Source: Trebonia sp.
GTDB lineage: Bacteria > Actinomycetota > Actinomycetes > Streptosporangiales > Streptosporangiaceae
Direction: 5' to 3'
Assembly: GCA_030038035.1 (NCBI GenBank)
Contig: JASHPP010000413.1
Location: 1 to 17,563, forward strand
Length of the DNA stretch: 17,563 nt
Made by a program: the position numbers and the translations under genes. Positions 1-10,270 of this stretch are shown here, piece by piece (the first letter of the stretch is position 1; each line of letters starts with the position of its first letter). The notes below the pieces were generated by a model. It saw nothing but the letters and a program-made list of their open reading frames with translations. It was not told where the DNA came from and did not search any database.

Positions 1-688
<688 letters not shown>

Positions 689-718
689 CTCGCTCACCCT
701 TCATCACGTCCGGCACTC

Positions 719-747
719 ACGATATATCGCGTGCAGGACCGGCGCAA
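719..747 (-). promoter_or_regulatory. Candidate promoter of the small membrane-protein gene
   Basis: Reading the minus strand, TTGCGC (747-742) is followed after 17 nt by TATCGT (724-719). Both are reasonable matches to housekeeping -35 and -10 boxes, about 30 nt before the ATG at 688. The -10 region overlaps a perfect 10-bp palindrome, CGATATATCG, at 720-729, one of the few AT-rich spots here. Assigned by eye. Confidence 0.4.
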
Positions 748-1205
748 CACGGCATGGGCGTGGGCAGGCCAGCCGGTGTTTTGGCCGGCGGTCCCGGGCG
801 TGGCAGGGATGGCGACAACGCAGGCAATTTACCCGGATTGTACCGGTTTGTTCCCGACGACGATCCTGGCGGCCAAATCCCCGGCTCTGGCGCGGATAGC
901 GGGATCACGCCCGTACCGGATGCCCGGTCAGCACATGCCGTTCCGGGTCCGCGGTGGCCCTCGCGGTATGTTCGGGGTTTGTGCTGGCATGACGACGCGA
1001 ACCCGGAACGTATCGCGGCGGCGGCCGGCCGGGATCGCCGGCCCGGGTGCCGCCGGGCATGGGTCTGCGCCGGGGCGTGACGGGGCGGCCCCGGCCGCGG
1101 CCGGCGCGCCACATGAACCAGAATTAACCACCAGGATCGCGCACGTCCGGGCCCCGCCGGGCTCGCCCGCCGCGCGCATTGGCGGTGGGGCCCACGGCGC
1201 CAAGC

Positions 1206-1236
1206 CTATTGGCGCCGGGGTTCCCTGCGCCAATAG
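1206..1236. repeat. Inverted repeat upstream of the cupin fusion gene
   Basis: CTATTGGCG (1206-1214) and its exact reverse complement CGCCAATAG (1228-1236) flank a 13-nt spacer. A third ATTGGCG lies about 30 nt further upstream. There is no T-tract, so a terminator is unlikely. It sits about 125 nt before the start codon and could be an operator or a 5'-UTR hairpin. Confidence 0.45.
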
Positions 1237-1360
1237 CCGCCGGGACCTCGCCAGCCCGGCAGCACCCGAAACGGGCCGGGCTGGCAGGATGAGCTGTGGC
1301 AGTGCCGGGTCGTTTCCGGTCACTGACCGCTGCTTGCGGCGTCTGCGGAACGGAGGAGCG

Positions 1361-2137
1361 ATGCCGGTGTTCGCGGTCACGACGGCCAAGGGCGCGAGCT
1401 GGGATCACGCCAGGGGCATTCGTGAGCAGCCCTTCTGGGACCAGCACGCCGCCTTCGCCGACGGTCTTGTCGACAGTGGGATCATCATCGTCGGCGGGCC
1501 GGTCGGCGGCGATGCCGGTGAGGACATCGCGCTGCTGGCGGTCGAGGCTGCCGATGAGGGCACGCTGCGGTCGATCTTCGATGCCGATCCGTGGGCGGTG
1601 CACCAGGTGTTCCGGATCAAGGACGTCCGGACCTGGGCGCTGTGGCTTGACGGGCGATCCCGCCAGCCCCTTCGGCACGCCGGTGCCGTGAACCCGGGCG
1701 GCGCGCGGCCGCGGACAGCCGAACTGCTTGACCTCGCGCCGCACCCCGAGGGCGGCTGGTATCGCGAGACCTGGCGGTCCGGCCAGCAGTTCCTGCCGGC
1801 CGGGTACCGCGGCCCGCGCACCGCGGCCACGGTGATCTACTTCCTGCTGCTGCCCGGCGAGGAGTCGCGCTGGCACCGGGTCCGCTCTGATGAGACCTGG
1901 CTGTGGCACTCGGGCGGGCCGCTGCTCCTGCTCGACGGCGGGCCGGCCGACCTGCCCGCGCAGCAGCCGGACGTCGTGCCGCTTGGCGCGGACCTCGCCG
2001 CCGGGCAGGTTCCGCAGCACGTGATCCCCGGCGGGCACTGGCAGGCGGCGCGCCCGGCGGCCGACAGCGAGGTGCTGGTCAGCTGCGTGGTCGCGCCCGG
2101 CTTCGAGTTCGCCGACTTCACCCTGCTGCCCGGCTGA
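1361..2137 (+). CDS. YciI-like domain fused to DUF985-type cupin
   Basis: This encodes 258 residues in two domains. Residues 1 to about 95 look like a YciI-related ferredoxin-like domain: a beta strand at the start (MPVFAVTTAKG), an H-containing segment, the phrase GIIIVGGPV, and a DPW motif before VFRIKDV. The YciI family is of uncertain function and includes proposed hydrolytic members. Residues about 110-258 match the DUF985 cupin family (Cupin_5): LAPHPEGGWYRETWRS, then TVIYFLLLPGEESRWHRV, SDETWLWHSG, and a C-terminal VVAPGFEFADFTLL. The cupin fold of this family is sugar-epimerase-like, with unknown substrate. The ATG at 1361 has an excellent GGAGGAG (1352-1358) in front. The frame is open far upstream (to about 206), but that part is low-complexity and has no homology signal. 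Confidence 0.88.
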   Translation: MPVFAVTTAKGASWDHARGIREQPFWDQHAAFADGLVDSGIIIVGGPVGGDAGEDIALLAVEAADEGTLRSIFDADPWAVHQVFRIKDVRTWALWLDGRSRQPLRHAGAVNPGGARPRTAELLDLAPHPEGGWYRETWRSGQQFLPAGYRGPRTAATVIYFLLLPGEESRWHRVRSDETWLWHSGGPLLLLDGGPADLPAQQPDVVPLGADLAAGQVPQHVIPGGHWQAARPAADSEVLVSCVVAPGFEFADFTLLPG

Positions 2138-2162
2138 ACCCGCCAAGGTCTTGCGTCCCTTC

Positions 2163-2213
2163 CTTGCGCATGGTGTAATCATGCAGTAAATGCAAGTTTT
2201 TATAGGATGCAAG
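2163..2213 (+). promoter_or_regulatory. AT-rich operator/promoter region of the tetR-exporter operon
   Basis: A locally AT-rich island precedes the TetR gene. ATGCAAG occurs twice in direct orientation (2190-2196 and 2207-2213, 17 nt apart), and the near-complement CTTGCGCAT lies at 2163-2171. Inside is an inverted repeat GCATG (2168-2172) / CATGC (2180-2184). TATAGG at 2201-2206 could be a -10 box. TetR regulators commonly bind such repeats in front of their own gene, so autoregulation is likely but inferred. Confidence 0.45.
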
Positions 2214-2227
2214 ATTTCAGAGAGCGC

Positions 2228-5181
<2,954 letters not shown>

Positions 5182-5281
5182 GCCTGAAATGCTGATAGTG
5201 GGCCATATCCGTAAACCGGCATGTGCGATCCAGCGTCTCTAAACCAGCCGGACAAGGCGGCAGCATCCAGGGGGTGGGGGA

Positions 5282-5935
5282 ATGCCATCTATCAGTCAGG
5301 AACTGACTATCAGTCAGGAACTAAGGTCAACACCCACGTCGCTCTGGTACCGGGCTAGGCGCGACGCGCAGGCGGAGCGGGCTCAATTCGCCTCTGCCGA
5401 GCCTGTGCACGAGCGATGGCACCGCAACCAAGAGAGACAGCCGATTGCCCGCCGGGCGGGCGAAGGCCCACCGGTAATACCGGGTGCCGCTCTCGTGGCC
5501 GAGGCGAAAGTCATCGCGTTCTGGCCTTACCGGGAGGGTGTCATCAAGATCGCCGACGCCTTCGACATGGCGCCCTTCGAGTGGGCCGCCGCCTACCTGA
5601 GAGCGCTCGCCGCCTGGGCGGGCGATAACCGGCCGCTGGCGGCGTGCCATCCCGCGGGCCCGCCGGGGTGCATGGCCGAGGACATGAAGGTGCTCGCGGC
5701 CAGACGCGGGCACTGCGCCGGCGAGCCGGCCGGGACGATTCGCGCGGCTCGCCTGGCGGAACTCGCCTGCACGGTGATCAGCCTCGTCCTCGACGACGCC
5801 AGCATCACCCCGCTCGGGGCGTTCAACTCTGTCCGCGACGAGGTGCACCAGTTGCTCGCCGGGCCATCCGCCTCGCTTGCGGGCCGGGTCGTCCATTCCG
5901 GGGCGGGACTGTCCGGCCGGGTCAGTCACTGAGGC
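5282..5935 (+). CDS. Hypothetical protein of about 216 residues
   Basis: Not recognised. The N-terminal ~65 residues are polar and unstructured-looking. From about residue 68 on, an Ala-rich helical region begins (AEAKVIAFWPYREG, MAPFEWAAAYLRALAAWAG, AARLAELACTVISLVLDD). G-rich sequence (around 5270-5280) precedes ATG 5282 and could serve as a ribosome-binding site. However, the first ~20 codons use unusual codons for this genome (TCT, AGT, CTA, AGG, TCA) and contain an 18-bp tandem duplication, so the real start may be downstream, for instance GTG 5405. Codon use from about 5490 on looks normally coding. It converges on the sigma-like gene with a gap of about 20 nt. A minus-strand frame over 5327-5929 is a weaker alternative. 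Confidence 0.5.
5289..5322 (+). repeat. Tandem duplication of period 18 bp with embedded palindrome
   Basis: CTATCAGTCAGGAACT occurs at 5289-5304 and again at 5307-5322, separated by GA. At the junction lies a palindrome, AGTCAG-GAA-CTGACT (5294-5308). It lies just inside the putative start of the 216-residue gene, where it encodes ISQEL twice. It could be an operator pair, in which case the annotated start is too early, or a simple slippage duplication. Confidence 0.6.
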
Positions 5936-5956
5936 GAAGCGAACTCGGCACGGGCC

Positions 5957-7111
5957 TCAGCACAGGCTTGGGACCGCGGTGCCGACGATGTCCAGGACCT
6001 CGTCCACCAGGCGGTCCAGCGCCGCAGCGTCCGCCAGGACGGCCGCCACGACGTCGCCCGGGTCCCCGCCCGCGAACTCGTCGCTTAGTGAGTCTTCGGA
6101 TACGAAGCTGGCGGTGAGCGCGTCCGTGACGACCTGCTCCGGCTCGCCGCCGTCGGCGAGCCCGTGCCTGATCAGCTCCAGGCACGCGGACGCGACTTCT
6201 GCCAGCCGGGTATCGTCTCGCTCGTGACCCGGCACCAGGTCGAGGTACGCCGCCTCGTCGGCGATGGCGCGGCCCGCGCCGAGCCAGTTCTCCCTCGCGA
6301 CCGGTGCCCACTTGCGCCCGAGCGGCGCTTCGACGTACTTCTCATACCAGGCTGCGTCGTAGTCCTTCATGGTCGCCAGGACGACCTCGAGGTCGCCGGC
6401 GACGGCTTCGTCACCAGGTGTCCCGGCCGCCGGCCCGGCGATCGCCGCGTGGTCCTCCGCCCAGGCGCCCAGCGGCCACAGTCCCGCGCCCGCCGTGTGC
6501 CGGACGCCGGCCCACTGCAGCACGCGGTCGGCGAGCGCGACCAGCCACCGGTCGTTGCCCAGTCGCATCGCCAGCCGAGCGGGGACGCGGACGCGCTGCT
6601 GCGCGCCCATCTCCCTGGCCCGGCGAACCCGGTGCCCGTCCTTGATCGCGTTCGCCATCCGGACAGTGATCCAGCCCTCCAGGTTGGAGATCGGGCGGGT
6701 GTAGCCGAGCAGCGCGGTGACCACGGATTCCAGGTCGTCGGTGAATCCGTCGGCGCAGTCGGGTGCCAGTCGCCGGACTTCGGTCGCGCACCAGCCGTGA
6801 CCCTTGCGCGCCTCCAGCGGCCGCGTGTGCCGCTCCCACACCAGTGGCAGCGCCACCTCGAACGCCTCGGAACGGAGCCGGGCCACCTCGCCGGGAACAC
6901 TGGCCGCCTCGTGCAGCCCTCCGCAGGCGGCCAGAGCCCGGAGTGACAGCGGCTGCGGGACAGGCTCTAGACGGAACGGCATACGAACCTGGGCGGCTGG
7001 CACGTTGCCGCGAGCAGGGACGGCGGCGACCGCCGCGGCGTGCGGGACCGCACGGGCAGGCGCGAAGCAATCGGTTGCATAACGAAGGACAGTCCCCGTG
7101 TTTGTGTTCAC
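5957..7111 (-). CDS. Conserved-looking hypothetical with weak sigma-70 region-2 resemblance
   Basis: 384 residues from GTG 7111. Residues 80-170 resemble a diverged sigma-70-like region 2: a helical stretch SEAFEVALPLVWERH, then DDLESVVTALLGY, PISNLEGWITVRMANAIKDG, then a basic run HRVRRARE. Residues about 175-220 (ARLAMRLGNDRWLVALADRV, WPLGAWAED) and the acidic C-terminal third match nothing I can name. No clear region 4 helix-turn-helix is visible, so transcriptional activity is uncertain. The N-terminal 43 residues are low-complexity; ATG 6982, with AGG 5 nt upstream, is an alternative start. The gene is divergent from the 736-residue gene across an AT-rich, palindrome-bearing region, suggesting co-regulation. 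The coding frame is convincing; the function is a guess. Confidence 0.7.
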   Translation of the reverse strand: MNTNTGTVLRYATDCFAPARAVPHAAAVAAVPARGNVPAAQVRMPFRLEPVPQPLSLRALAACGGLHEAASVPGEVARLRSEAFEVALPLVWERHTRPLEARKGHGWCATEVRRLAPDCADGFTDDLESVVTALLGYTRPISNLEGWITVRMANAIKDGHRVRRAREMGAQQRVRVPARLAMRLGNDRWLVALADRVLQWAGVRHTAGAGLWPLGAWAEDHAAIAGPAAGTPGDEAVAGDLEVVLATMKDYDAAWYEKYVEAPLGRKWAPVARENWLGAGRAIADEAAYLDLVPGHERDDTRLAEVASACLELIRHGLADGGEPEQVVTDALTASFVSEDSLSDEFAGGDPGDVVAAVLADAAALDRLVDEVLDIVGTAVPSLC

Positions 7112-7113
7112 AG

Positions 7114-7130
7114 AAGTAGTTTGACTACTT
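7114..7130. promoter_or_regulatory. 17-bp palindrome at the start of the sigma-like gene
   Basis: AAGTAGT (7114-7120), TTG, ACTACTT (7124-7130) form a perfect inverted repeat. It ends two bases before the GTG at 7111, where a -10 region or transcription start would lie. A further half-site AAGTAG occurs at 7174-7179, exactly 60 bp from the first and inside the -35/-10 spacer of the divergent promoter. This arrangement suggests one dimeric regulator acting on both genes. Confidence 0.55.
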
Positions 7131-7141
7131 TACTAGCTCGA

Positions 7142-7169
7142 AGCAATAAGTTTCTAAGCTTTTATTGCT
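7142..7169. promoter_or_regulatory. Inverted repeat overlapping the -35 box
   Basis: AGCAATAA (7142-7149) and TTATTGCT (7162-7169) are perfect complements separated by 12 nt. The right arm covers most of the TTGCTA -35 box of the plus-strand promoter, so a protein bound here would block or recruit RNA polymerase. The setting is AT-rich, in contrast to the rest of the window. Confidence 0.5.
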
Positions 7170-7193
7170 ATCGAAGTAGCCGTCGTCTATGCT
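7165..7193 (+). promoter_or_regulatory. Candidate leaderless promoter of the 736-residue gene
   Basis: TTGCTA (7165-7170) and TATGCT (7188-7193) are separated by 17 nt, good matches to housekeeping boxes. Transcription would begin near 7200, exactly at the tandem GTG codons 7197 and 7200. There is no ribosome-binding sequence upstream, so a leaderless mRNA, common in actinomycetes, is likely. Confidence 0.55.
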
Positions 7194-7196
7194 TGG

Positions 7197-9407
7197 GTGG
7201 TGCTTCCGCTGACCGCATCAATGCCTGATCTCGAGGTCCCGCGATCCGATGTCGTGGCCGTCCGCATTGCCCGCAAGCTGGGTCCGCTGTTCGGCGTCGT
7301 CTGGGAGCAGAGCCCCTTCGGATGCACATGGGTGTGCGACTTCGCCCGGATTACCCTCACCGAGATCGCCCGGGGCGCTCCCTATCCGGCCCGCGACGTC
7401 CAGGCAGAGCTGGACGCCGGGGCCGCGCACGGCGGGGCGGAACCCGGGAACGCCGAACCCCACGCGTGGCTGCCGGCGGGCCGCGCGGTCTGGACCCCCC
7501 GCCGGGGCCCGACCCCGGCCTCGATCGCTCACGCGACATTGAACCGCTACGGTCCTGACACCAAGGCCGCCGTGGTTCTCGCCGGGGCGAACCGCCTGTT
7601 GCAGGACGTGACCGCGGCGGTCGCTGAGGTAAGTCGCTATCTCGCCAGCGAGAACTCGAGCACCGAGATCCGGCTCGCGGTCTGGGCCGGGCTCGTGCTC
7701 GAGGCCTTCCGCGGCCAGCCTGCGCTGGTCGCGGCGGCGATCCAGGCACGGGCGATCCAGCGGGCGCTCACTACCCCGTGGGGACAGCACCTGTGGCTGC
7801 CGGGCCTGGCCGATTCGGCTCGCTGCGAGTTTGGCGCTGCCGTCGAGGGCGGGTCGGCTGCCGACTCGCCTGGGCAGGAGCCAGCCAGCCCGCAGCTTCC
7901 GACGAGCTTCGACTTGGTCGACGTCACCTTGCCGATGCTCGGCCTGCCGCTCCCCGCCACGGACGGGACGTTGCTCAGCCAGGGCGAGATGCTCGACGAC
8001 ATCGCGACGCGGTGGTGCCACAGGCTCCTTCAGATCGGATACCCAGGGCGGGGCATCACGTGGGTGGACGAGGCGACGCCCGGTCACCGCAGCGTCCAGA
8101 CCTATGTGCGAGTTGGCTCAGCGATCGCGCCATTCGTCGCCGAGGTCTTCTCGGCGCTGCCGATCGCGGACAGTCCCGGCAAGCGCGTCTATCTGGCGCA
8201 GGTTTCACGGCTGCTGACCGGGATCGACGTGGGTCGGCTTTCGCGGCTCTCCCGGCGGGCTCACCTGATCACTGCGCACGTGCTGGCGAACTATCTCCGG
8301 TTCTACGACGACCTGCTGGTGGCCCAGCCCGAATTCCGGGCGGCGACCCGTGCGCTATGTAATGACGCCGCGAGCGCCGCCGCGCGATGCCTGGGACCGG
8401 ATGACCCGGCGACGCTGCTGCTCGTCGGCTACGCCGCGTACTGCGAGGCGTGGGACCTCAGTCGTTCGGGAAACCTTGAGTCGGCAGAGCGGGCCGCCGC
8501 CGCCGCGAGCCTGGCCAAGCAGCTGGACCGGCTGACGCACGCCTGGCGGGCAGGCGTGCTCGACCCGGGAACCGCGTCATACCTGCTGGAGATCGGGGTC
8601 ATGGCGCTATCCCGGCTGGATGCGGCGGAGGGCGACCTCGCCGGCTTGTGGCGTAACGCGATGCTCGCGCGCGGCGTCGATCCTGAGCGAGACCTAGACG
8701 ACCCGGCGACGCTGCCCGCTCCGCAGCGGTATCACCTGCAGAACTATGCGTCCTTCCTCGCCTCGCAGGCCGCGTCGGCTGACGGCCTGCGCAAGGCGCT
8801 GGCCGCAGAGCGCGCGTGCGTCCAGGTCAGGGAGCAGGTAACCCAGGGCGAGCTCGCCGAATACAGTGCCAAGTTCACGAGCGCGCGTACCAGCCGTCAG
8901 GCGGCGGTGGCCATCGTGGGCAGGCTGCTTGCCCACCTCGATCCGGCCGGAGGCACCCCGGCGCAGGCCGCGGAGTATTGCGACTTGCTCGCCGAGGGCG
9001 TCGGCCATGCACGGGCGGCCATCGGGAACCCCGCCACGGCGACGATGCTCGCTGCTGACCGCGCCGATCCCGAGCTTGTCCGCCTCGCCGTAGCGGTGCT
9101 GCCGATCGTCATCACGGCATGGGAATTGCAGCAGCGCGACAACAGCGCCGCGGTGTTCGTGGACGGCGCGCTGCTCGCTGACGTTGACAGGCTGCTCCGC
9201 GCGACCGCAGACAGCGCCGTGGAACTGGGTCCCGCGCTGTCCGCGGCAGACCTCACCGTTCTCGTCGACATGCGCCGCCGCCGCGGTGCCGTCAGCTCTG
9301 TCGGCCCCACTGGTCCTGCCGATCCCGAAGGCCCCACCGATCCCGCGGGTCCTGTCGGTTCCGCAGCCCCCGCGCGGGCCGCGAAGGTGACCGCGCGTCA
9401 GTCCTGA
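7197..9407 (+). CDS. Large helical protein of unknown function (736 residues)
   Basis: I do not recognise this family. The N-terminal ~130 residues contain mixed strands and the phrase WEQSPFGCTWVCDFARI. From about residue 135 the protein is almost wholly helical and Ala/Leu-rich, with repeated segments such as AAERACVQVREQVTQGELA and AAEYCDLLAEGVGHARAAIG that recall degenerate TPR-like repeats. The last ~40 residues are a Gly-Pro-rich low-complexity tail (GPTGPADPEGPTDPAGP). No signal peptide or membrane helix is seen. The start is one of the tandem GTGs 7197/7200, supported by the leaderless promoter just upstream. It diverges from the sigma-like gene and converges on the immunity gene, overlapping its last 10 nt. 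Its place beside the chaperone-toxin operon suggests a linked role, but that is inference. Confidence 0.8.
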   Translation: MVLPLTASMPDLEVPRSDVVAVRIARKLGPLFGVVWEQSPFGCTWVCDFARITLTEIARGAPYPARDVQAELDAGAAHGGAEPGNAEPHAWLPAGRAVWTPRRGPTPASIAHATLNRYGPDTKAAVVLAGANRLLQDVTAAVAEVSRYLASENSSTEIRLAVWAGLVLEAFRGQPALVAAAIQARAIQRALTTPWGQHLWLPGLADSARCEFGAAVEGGSAADSPGQEPASPQLPTSFDLVDVTLPMLGLPLPATDGTLLSQGEMLDDIATRWCHRLLQIGYPGRGITWVDEATPGHRSVQTYVRVGSAIAPFVAEVFSALPIADSPGKRVYLAQVSRLLTGIDVGRLSRLSRRAHLITAHVLANYLRFYDDLLVAQPEFRAATRALCNDAASAAARCLGPDDPATLLLVGYAAYCEAWDLSRSGNLESAERAAAAASLAKQLDRLTHAWRAGVLDPGTASYLLEIGVMALSRLDAAEGDLAGLWRNAMLARGVDPERDLDDPATLPAPQRYHLQNYASFLASQAASADGLRKALAAERACVQVREQVTQGELAEYSAKFTSARTSRQAAVAIVGRLLAHLDPAGGTPAQAAEYCDLLAEGVGHARAAIGNPATATMLAADRADPELVRLAVAVLPIVITAWELQQRDNSAAVFVDGALLADVDRLLRATADSAVELGPALSAADLTVLVDMRRRRGAVSSVGPTGPADPEGPTDPAGPVGSAAPARAAKVTARQS

Positions 9408-9667
9408 CCGGGCCGCGCGAACCAGAGTTCCCAGCGCTGGCGCAGCCAGCGGTCGAGCGTAGCCTGATCCTCGAAGTGCATTCCCAGCCTCGTGCTCATG
9501 AACTCGGGCGTGATTGCGTGCTCGCGAATGGCCTGGTCGAGTTCGGTCGGCAGCCACTCGAGGTAATATGCGCCGCCCGGCCCGCACAGCATTTGCGCCG
9601 TCTCAGCGGCCTCGCCGTCAAGGCCGCACCAGTCATCAAGGAAGTCGCACAGGCGCTCGCTAAGCAT
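9398..9667 (-). CDS. Putative immunity protein for the adjacent RNase A-like toxin
   Basis: 89 residues, acidic, with aromatic clusters (DFLDDWCGLDG, YYLEWLPTELD, RWLRQRWELWF) and no membrane helix; probably a small cytoplasmic protein. Small acidic proteins encoded directly after a toxin are the usual pattern of contact-dependent or polymorphic toxin immunity genes. The start ATG 9667 is preceded at 6 nt by GAGGAG (complement of 9674-9679), and that site overlaps the toxin's TGA stop, so translation is coupled and stoichiometry assured. It is the last gene of the operon and its 3' end overlaps the convergent 736-residue gene by 10 nt. I recognise no specific immunity family; the assignment is from context. 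Confidence 0.65.
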   Translation of the reverse strand: MLSERLCDFLDDWCGLDGEAAETAQMLCGPGGAYYLEWLPTELDQAIREHAITPEFMSTRLGMHFEDQATLDRWLRQRWELWFARPGQD

Positions 9668-9677
9668 CTGTTACTCC

Positions 9678-10268
9678 TCATGGGCCAGGAAGCGGGCCCG
9701 GGTCTGGATAGCAGGTATGCAGGTACCAGCGGCCATCGCTGTGCCTGCGGTAGACGGCGACCGCCTGGCCATCGTCGCCCCACGCAGTGAGCTGACGCCC
9801 GTGCGACGCGCGGGAGCGACCGTAAACATCGTGGCGCCAGTTGGGCCCGAGCACCTGGGACAGCGGTGCCCGTACGGTGAGGCTCTGCCTGGCCGGCTGT
9901 CCCGCGCGCAGCTTGGCCTCGATGTCGCCGCGTACCTGCTGTGCCTGGGGTGTACGCCAGAGCCTATCCGCCGTGATCACGCTCGCAGCGTCCGATTGCC
10001 ACCGTGTCACGTTCTCGGGAATGAAGCCTTCGTCATGCCCGCGCGTGTTTACCCCCTCCTTCGCCCGCCGCCGCAGTTGCTCGTCGGAGGCGTCGACGTG
10101 CTCGGTGAAGGCATGACCCAGCCTGCTGTCCGTCCGCTCCTTCTGCCGCGATAGCTCGGCGCGGCGGCTGATCTCCGCCGCGTCCGCGACCCGGTCCAGC
10201 GGGCGGTGCTGTGCCCGATCAGCCGCTTGACACTGATCGTTGTCGCGCCTGTGCTCTCGCTTGCGCAC
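9678..10268 (-). CDS. RNase A-like toxin domain (CdiA-CT type), no secretion module
   Basis: 196 residues. The C-terminal ~145 residues fit the bacterial RNase A-like toxin domain best known from CdiA C-termini. Near the N-terminal edge is HAFTEHVDASDEQLRRR and at the very end WYLHTCYPDPG. The published CdiA-CT enzyme of Yersinia kristensenii, as I recall it, uses His, Arg 11 residues later, and a Thr-x-Tyr pair. Here His57, Arg68, Thr185 and Tyr187 show exactly that spacing, so an active ribonuclease is predicted, probably against tRNA or rRNA. The N-terminal 50 residues are polar and charged, with no signal peptide, filament repeats or PT/VENN motif. GTG 10268 starts 2 nt after the Hsp70 stop, without a well-spaced ribosome-binding site, so it probably depends on translational coupling. 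Confidence 0.72.
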   Translation of the reverse strand: MRKREHRRDNDQCQAADRAQHRPLDRVADAAEISRRAELSRQKERTDSRLGHAFTEHVDASDEQLRRRAKEGVNTRGHDEGFIPENVTRWQSDAASVITADRLWRTPQAQQVRGDIEAKLRAGQPARQSLTVRAPLSQVLGPNWRHDVYGRSRASHGRQLTAWGDDGQAVAVYRRHSDGRWYLHTCYPDPGPLPGP

Positions 10269-10270
10269 CC

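Larger units (their letters stand above)
689..1360. other. Gene-free stretch between divergent genes
   Basis: About 670 bases separate the membrane-protein gene (minus) from the cupin fusion gene (plus). Several frames are open here, but their translations are Arg/Pro/Gly-rich with no domain-like pattern, as expected from high-GC noncoding DNA. I see only the candidate promoter near 719-747, an inverted repeat at 1206-1236 and the ribosome-binding site at 1352-1358. No RNA gene or riboswitch could be recognised. Confidence 0.6.

Noticed and set aside
5327..5929. 200-residue minus-strand frame opposite the 216-residue hypothetical gene
   Set aside because: Composition is Arg/Gly/Pro-rich without helical or strand patterning; the plus frame looks more protein-like, though neither is certain.
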